Made by a program: the position numbers and the translations under genes
The notes under the pieces: model-generated
The model's database searches: none
What the model was told of the DNA's origin: nothing
Seen by the model: the letters and a program-made list of their open reading frames with translations, nothing else
DNA from: Bryum argenteum
Lineage: Eukaryota; Streptophyta; Bryopsida; Bryales; Bryaceae
NCBI GenBank assembly: GCA_037043015.1
Contig: CM073322.1
Coordinates: 27,246,364-27,310,363, forward strand
Direction of reading: 5' to 3'
Length of the DNA: 64,000 nucleotides
Part shown: positions 58,028 through 64,000 of the stretch, in pieces
How positions within the stretch are numbered: the first letter of the stretch is position 1
Layout of the letters: the number at the start of each line of letters is the position of its first letter

Positions 58028-58733
58028 AGTTCTAAATTACAATCTGCAACCCAATGCGCAGATCCAGCATCAGCCACACCCCAAATCCAACCTAACAATG
58101 GAGCATCACTACAATGCAAGCTGATCGCTGGTACCACTCAAGCAATGCAATCAGAGTAGCAGCAAAAGTCAAATCTTTCCCAGCGGGAGATGGCAATCGA
58201 GAGTCTCACCTGGTCGGGTCGCTGCAGGTACTGAATCTTCAGCTAGAAATGCTAGAAAACAGGCTCAATGATGGAGCTAGACAAAATTGGATTGAGGGAG
58301 AGGGATGAATTGGGAAGCAGGGATGGCGAAGAAGAGATATACGTGAGCAAAAGGACGGTGGTAAGAGACAGGGACGAGAGGCGGGGATTAGATTGATACA
58401 AGAGCTGCGAAGGTGCAAGGCAAAGCGAGGCGGAGGGGTTGTTGTTGCAATCAATGAGCGCGAGGCGAGCGACGAACAGTCCACCGCCCCGACTGCCCCC
58501 GGTGGTTGCCGCGTGGATGGCCGCGTGGAGGCTTCGGAGAGAATGGGGGCGGACATGTCAGACGTTGTTGCACTAATTCCAGACCTTGGATGAGAATACT
58601 CTCGTATTCTCTCACTACTAGTGTCATTCATTCGCTTGACTTGGCCCTCATTGCCTGTTCCTTTACGTTTTTTTTAAGAGATTAGCATAATTGCTGCAGC
58701 CTTGAACTTTTCAGCAGTGATATCTATCAACCC
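58028..58733 (-). promoter_or_regulatory. Upstream region and probable 5' leader of the GEM-like gene
   Basis: Relatively GC-rich, repeat-poor DNA upstream of the GEM-like start. On the gene strand it holds a CT-rich tract at about 58260-58400, as seen in many plant 5' leaders. No TATA box stands out. ORFs predicted on either strand here look like composition artefacts. Confidence 0.35.
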
Positions 58734-58737
58734 TTAA

Positions 58738-59384
58738 CCCTTAAAGGTCCTTCCACTCCTCAATGGGCAGCCCGAAATTGGATCTCAGCATCTTTTGGAC
58801 TTGGGCAACATGAATAGTGCACTTTTTGTACTTGGGCAACATGATTGAACCAATCAATGATGAGTTTGCAACCTCCTACAAGGTTTTGTGCAATCCCAAC
58901 CAACCTACCTACCACAATCCTTTCTAAGCACAAATCACTCATACAAATTGCGATTTGAATTGTAGGATTTCACTTTGCAGATGCATCACAAAAAGGTGAC
59001 CAGAATGATATAAAAAAATAAGTGAAAATTTGAGAATCAAAAGAGCAACAGGCAAGAGTATGTTGGACAAAAAGTGCATCATGAATAGTGCACTTTTAAA
59101 ACTTAAGTTTTAAAACTTGGGCACCATGAATGGACCAATCAATGATGAGCTTGCAACCTTCTACAAGTTTATGTACAACCCAACCTACCTACCGCAATCC
59201 TTTCAAAGCACAAAATCACTCATACAAATTGTGATTTGAATTGTAAAATTTCACTTTTTGAAACATTTGCATCATAAGAAGGTGACCAGTTTGACATCAA
59301 AATATAAGTGAAGAGTTGAGTACAGTGAGAGCTACAAGGCATATTCTATTGGAAAAATGCCCCTCGAGCTTGAGCCTTTCAGGG
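58738..59384. mobile_element. TTAA-flanked element (group C), internally duplicated
   Basis: Ends CCCTTAAAGG and, inverted, CCCTGAAAGG; TTAA at 58734-58737 and 59385-59388. The inside holds two tandem copies (about 58790-59060 and 59080-59370) of a unit with TGAATAGTGCACTTTT and CAATCAATGATGAG. Confidence 0.75.
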
Positions 59385-59474
59385 TTAACTCTACTTAGGC
59401 TGGATTTACGTAATGAGTCGTAGGAAAACTTTTTGTGTACCTTTTTGCTAAGTCTCTTGTGTGTGTCATATTAA

Positions 59475-59806
59475 TCCTTTAACGCCCATGAGATCTGAAA
59501 CGGGCACTCCATAATTGGATCTTTTGATCTTGGGCATCTTGAATAGTGCACTTTTTAAACTTAGGTATCATAAATGAACTAATCAATGATGAGCTTGTAA
59601 TCTCCTACAAGATTAGTACAACCCCAACCTACCTACCACAATCCTTTCAAAGCACAAAATTACTTCATACAAATTGTTATTTGAATAGTAAAATTTCACA
59701 AGAAGGTGACCAATTTGACATCAAAATATCAGTGAAAAGTACATTGAGAGCTACAAAACATATTTTGTTGAAAAAGGCCCCTCGGGCTTGCCTGGGTTTA
59801 TAAGGG
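59475..59806. mobile_element. TTAA-flanked element (group C), single unit
   Basis: 332 bp, one copy of the unit that is doubled in 58738-59384. TTAA at 59471-59474 and 59807-59810; the left end reads TCCTTTAACGCCC (first C mutated), the right end TAAGGG. Confidence 0.7.
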
Positions 59807-59943
59807 TTAACCCCTATAGGCGACTTGCCTCAAAACTTCCGAAAAAGTCTTTGAGCTGCCCAAATCTACCAACTTTTGATGTAAGGTGAAAGTTTTCATA
59901 TTTTGACGTATTTTTAGGTATATAAGCGTAGGATCAAATACTT

Positions 59944-60019
59944 AAATCAAAGATGTAAATCAAAGATGTAAATCAAAGATGTAAATCAAAGATGTAAATC
60001 AAAGATGTAAATCAAAGAT
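59944..60019. repeat. 13-bp tandem array, 6 copies
   Basis: AAATCAAAGATGT repeated head to tail with almost no variation, so recent slippage is likely. Confidence 0.95.
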
Positions 60020-60242
60020 CGCATTCAAATTTTTTACCATCTTTTGGATTTGGGCATCCTGTGTGTCTTAGCTTTTCTTTTTTCAGTTGTCAGAAAGGGG
60101 TCATTATTTTGCGATAAGGTGGAAAAGTGAGTTCTGGGCAATCGATGAACCGCATGTGGAAGCCGTGACGCGCGCGCAAGCTCATGGCGTATCAAAGGAA
60201 CGGATGCGGGGTGCGGCGCGGCGAGTTCGCCGCAACCTTTAA

Positions 60243-60809
60243 CCCCTAAACGACCATGGTGTTTTGAGAGCTCCAAACTCCAAAACTGCGATTTTATACC
60301 ACCATGTAAACTTTGGAGCATGAGATTTTTTAAATTTTTTTTTTAATTTTCAACCGTAGGATCTTAAAGATAACTACCATCAGAGGTAGTGTTCGAAATT
60401 TCAACCGTTGGATCTTTGTCATTTGTAAGATCATAGCATTCAAATTGATGCAAACTTTTTTTTCAGCAAACATAGTCTACTTTGTGCAAAGGATAACGTG
60501 ATGCTTAATACCTCAAACATCTTGGAAAACTAAGTATGAAATCAGTCAAGAAAAGATTATTCTTTTAAAATCTCAAAAAAATAAAAAATAAATAAAAAAG
60601 TTTTTTTCTGCCCGCCCCAAAGCTAAAAACGAAAATTTGCGTTCCAAAACTCCAAAAGTGGATTTTGACTTTGCAAATTTTCCCACATACACCTTGTAGT
60701 ATAGGGAACATTCAATAAAAATCTTAGGCAAAAATATTGATTCTAACCCCTTCATTTAGGTTGCCCGAAATAGCAAAAGCCCGATTTGGTCCTCAAGGAT
60801 CTTTAGGGG
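60243..60809. mobile_element. TTAA-flanked element (group A)
   Basis: 567 bp, starts CCCCTAAACGACC and ends GGATCTTTAGGGG; TTAA at 60239-60242 and 60810-60813. It carries CAACCGTAGGATCTT. A TA-type MITE terminus (AGGTAGA) follows at once. Confidence 0.82.
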
Positions 60810-60813
60810 TTAA

Positions 60814-61380
60814 GGTAGAAAGGTAGAGACACATGTAACCGATTTGAGTGTCATGGGTTAGTGTACACCAATTTGAAGCCTCGAAATTAATTAAACAAAA
60901 CAAGGTTATGACAAGGACACCAACGATCACTTCTGGTGGAAGCGCACATCGATGAGTTTGGGAGAGCTTGCCAATTTCAGTGTCATGGGTTGGTTTACAC
61001 CAATTTGAAGCCTCAAAATTAGCTAAACAAGACAAGGTTATGACAAGGATACTAGTAACTACTCTAGTAGGAGCGCACAGTCATTGACGAGTTTGGGGGA
61101 GCTTGCAAATTTAGGTGAAGATGACAAGGCGACTTTGGAGTAGCGTACATTGACAAGCTTGAGAGAGCTTGCTGGAACTCTTGGCGTACATTGGGGGAGC
61201 TTTAGTTTGAGTTTGATGTGGGTGATTGTAAACTAGGTTCGTTGTCACTTAAAGGAGTTTTACTTTGTCATGTCGTATCACCCTAGACAAGGCTTCAGTT
61301 TGAGTTTGTTGTGGTCGAGCATAAACTAGGTTCGTTATCACTTTAAGGAGTTTTTACTTTGTCATGTCGTATCACCCTAG
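60814..61380. other. Gene-free stretch with local direct repeats
   Basis: Two or three copies each of AGTGTCATGGGTTAGTGTAC-like, GGTTATGACAAGGA and TTACTTTGTCATGTCGTATC segments indicate local duplications. A TA-MITE-like AGGTAGA terminus starts the stretch. Confidence 0.45.
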
Positions 61381-61422
61381 ACTTGTGAGATCATATTGTT
61401 CAAAGTTGAAATATAAAAAAAA

Positions 61423-61480
<58 letters not shown>

Positions 61481-62100
61481 TTGTAGAAAGAGTAACTAGT
61501 TTTGACTTTTAAGGGCCAAAAAGACCAATTTGGGTAAAGAATTGGATATGAGGCTCTTTTGATTTTTGTTTTGAGGTGAGTTAGGAACATACCTATGCAG
61601 TTTTTACCCTTGTGCAACATATTAAACCCAAAGAAATGTTTGATAATTCACATGAAGGTATACCAAAAACCAACTAAGCAAGCACATCTTTGACAATAGA
61701 AATGGCATGTGAAGAATCATTGTTTTAAGAGTAGAACGCTAAGATCATGCCTTGAACCTTGTTTATATGATCTACAAACAAAACTTGAAAAAATTGTAAA
61801 ATCTCAAATTTTGGTGAATTTGTGAAGTTTATGTTATTCGAATGATTTTGGGAAAATTTTCAAAGGAAAAACAAGCATATACTGCAGTTTGCCAAACTGC
61901 ACTAGGAATTTTTGCACTTGGCCAAGGGCATTGTCCGATAGCCATGGCCTTGCAGAATTTGCACCTTTTCGAAATTTTGCTCCTCTTAAATTTCATACAT
62001 TTTTACCGTGGAGACAAAAAAGGTAAATTCATTCATACCAAATTTTTAGTGGGTAATTTTGGACAGTTTTTATCTAGTGTTTTAAATCTTTGACCATGAA
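61381..62100. repeat. Dispersed repeat (family L)
   Basis: Shares GAGTTAGGAACATACCTATG, TTTTTACCCTTGTGCAACAT and the TTGTAAAATCTCAAATTTTG segment with family L. Uninterrupted where the 36-kb copy carries a TTAA element. Includes a (TA)n tract at 61428-61478. Confidence 0.65.
61428..61478. repeat. (TA)n microsatellite, about 25 units
   Basis: Unbroken AT/TA run inside a family L repeat. Confidence 0.97.
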
Positions 62101-62551
62101 TATCTCCTAAAGTATGAGGAATATCAAGGCACAAAAGGACTCTTTGGAAAGCTATGGAATAACTACCGTAATACCATAGCTGGTTTGTTCTTAAATAATT
62201 CCAAAAATAACAAACGGAAAAAAACGGAAATTCCATGCCTTCAAGAACAAATTTCAGGAAAAATAATCTCAATATAAACCGAACATTGAAAAAATCGAGT
62301 ATAATGATTTTGGAGGATTGTGGACTTATGCTCCCGCCCTCCAAAAATGGGTAAATGACGAAACTATGCGCTGGCCCCACTGATGTAGCAAAGAAAAAAT
62401 AATTATTCGTTCGGCAGAGAACGAACCAGCTATGGTGTTACGGTATACAAACTGCAAAAGGTCATAACTTCATACGAGCTAAATTTAGAAGGAGAAAGGC
62501 TGATGAGAGGTGTTTTCAAGGATTAATCTCTTAACGAGAAACGTAGTTGAG

Positions 62552-62588
62552 ATGTTGCTGCATAGTGACCCTCACTATGCAGCAGCAT
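62552..62588. repeat. Strong hairpin, 17-bp arms
   Basis: ATGTTGCTGCATAGTGA, then CCC, then the reverse complement with one mismatch. Could be the inner junction or end of an unidentified element. Confidence 0.8.
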
Positions 62589-62768
62589 TAGTTAATTAAT
62601 TTAGGTCCTCTTATGCCACATGGACCCCCTTGAGGGGGTGACACGTGGACCCACGGGAGTACCTTATCTTACAAAATTTTAATTTCAGCGGAGAGTGATA
62701 GACCCAGCCCTTTTGTGCTTGCTCACGGGAGAATGCAGCTACAATCGGTATGGGATAAATCTGCTCCT

Positions 62769-62905
62769 CAAGACCCCCACCCCCAAGACCCCCTCCCCCA
62801 AGACCCCCTGCTCTCAAGACCCCCACCCCCAAGACCCCCTCCCCCAAGACCCCCTGCTCTCAAGACCCCCTCCCCAAAACCCCTTCCCCCAAGACCCCAC
62901 GAGCT
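62769..62905. repeat. C-rich minisatellite
   Basis: Repeats of CCCCAAGACCCCCTCC and CTCTCAAGACC in a higher-order pattern. Strong strand asymmetry, with almost no G on the plus strand. ORFs across it (Pro/Asp or Gly/Leu repeats) are artefacts. Confidence 0.92.
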
Positions 62906-63506
62906 GACCCTCCCATACCCCCTATTTCCGGATTTTCCGCCGTCCTTTGCGGCCCGCATTCCAGGATCACTAACAAGATTTTGGGACATAGTGACCTCTA
63001 GATGGTCTAACGGTCATGTGAAACAATTGAGCGGCCCGGGGCCCAAAGTTTTCCAATCGTAACTTCAAAATTATATTGTAACTCTTCATGAATTCTATAG
63101 GAAAAAATAATAATGTGATAGAATGTATCTCAACAAGGAGATTTGGAAAGCAATTTTTTTTCAAAAAATCTTTGAAAAGAGATGCAAAGATGGCATGTAC
63201 CGGAATGAAATGTTCCTATGCAAACCACGATCCCGCCAAAAAATTTATGTACTCGAATTCTTGAACAAAAATTTACTGGACTTGATTTTAGAAAATCAAA
63301 CTGTAGAATCTTATTTATAATTGTCTGATTAGTCTACCCACCAATTTTTATCAAATTTCACCATGTGGATCTTGAGACATTGAGACGAAGATTTTGTGAA
63401 AATAGCATATCATTAATTAGCAAATCGACGTGATTCGGGCTTCTCCTTTAGTGGTTAAAACTGTGTCCCTATAGTTACGATCAATCAAGTAAGTTTATGA
63501 GCAATA

Positions 63507-63655
63507 TTAGTGTCTATTCCCGAGAGGGGTGAGTAGTTTTGTTCTTTTTACCTCTTTGTCCTGTGGCCATCCAGGTAATGACATTACTAATAGACACTGT
63601 ATTCACGCCAATCTTCAATTGAGGATTGGAGTTCTTATCTATCTATCTATCTATC
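63507..63655 (+). mobile_element. Divergent short SINE related to the same family
   Basis: 149 bp sharing CCCGAGAGGGG, a TGTCCTGTGGCCATC segment, a ttcacgcc block and a (TCTA)n tail with the main family, but with a different 3' stem sequence. It lacks the tRNA-like head. Flanked by the 13-bp duplication TTTATGAGCAATA (63494-63506 and 63656-63668). Confidence 0.8.
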
Positions 63656-64000
63656 TTTATGAGCAATAGGAGCTTAGAAAGAAGTCCTTTCAACATACTA
63701 TTTGGAATAAGATCGTCCATTTGTGCATCAAACAACTATGAAAATTCTTGGGCAATGCCAACATGACTTGGTCATTAATGTAAACAATCAGTTCCTACTG
63801 GTCATGTTAAAAGGAAAGGGAGATACACCAACTAGTTGTGTCAAAGAACGAGTAGTTAGGTGATGCTTCCTTCCCTCTAAAGCTGCCCTTAGTTAAAATG
63901 TCTTCTTTCGTCATTTCATAATCTTATGCAAGTATCCACAATCTAAAATACTTCATTACAAAAGTACCATAATCTTGGTATAGTGATTAAACTTGGAGTT

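Noticed and set aside
57545-58159. Plus-strand ORFs of up to 204 codons opposite the GEM-like gene
   Set aside because: Shadow frames of the low-complexity exon 1; the minus-strand frame has family homology.
62611-63062. Pro/Gly-repeat ORFs on both strands
   Set aside because: Artefacts of the C-rich minisatellite.

Overview
This is a 64-kb piece of AT-rich eukaryotic nuclear DNA from a land plant. The evidence is a MYB-CC (PHR1-like) transcription factor, a SINA-like RING E3 ligase, a GEM-like GRAM protein, a plant-style Ty1/Copia element and many small MITE-type repeats. Long AT-rich intergenic stretches, GC-rich exons and a Tc1/mariner-type transposase relic suggest a non-seed plant (bryophyte, lycophyte or fern) rather than an angiosperm. 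That placement is an inference and I cannot name the species.

Layout. 1-20.4 kb is gene-poor and almost wholly repeats: SINEs, TTAA-flanked elements, TA-flanked MITEs, two possible Helitron ends, a dead Tc1/mariner transposase and a direct-repeat field. 20.9-25.1 kb holds the MYB-CC gene (seven coding exons, plus strand). 25.1-35.1 kb is again repeats. 35.1-39.8 kb is a large inverted duplication of a unit carrying a small glycine-rich protein gene and a divergent ORF, with nested MITEs between the arms. 40.85-46.39 kb is one structurally complete but coding-dead Copia retrotransposon with a 5-bp target duplication. 46.4-49.6 kb is repeats and a long (TA)n tract. 49.7-50.1 kb has a small uncharacterised gene (minus). 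54.3-55.6 kb is the SINA-like gene (plus) and 56.3-58.0 kb the GEM-like gene (minus); the two converge. 58.7-64 kb is repeats.

I see no operon-like or pathway link between the host genes. The most notable content is the mobile-element ecology. (1) At least 13 elements start CCCYTAA and are flanked by TTAA (once TTAT); three uninterrupted sites elsewhere in the window match their insertion points. This is the hallmark of piggyBac- or Sola3-type transposition, unexpected in a plant. (2) A tRNA-derived SINE family occurs in six copies, all with 11-13 bp target duplications, a (TCTA)n tail instead of poly(A), and a 3' stem-loop whose sequence changes while its pairing is kept. (3) A TA-flanked MITE family with DGGTA termini is repeatedly used as landing ground by the TTAA elements.

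Coordinates come from reading by eye; ends of degenerate repeats may be off by a few to some tens of bases. Splice sites were chosen from GT/AG consensus, reading phase and remembered family conservation.
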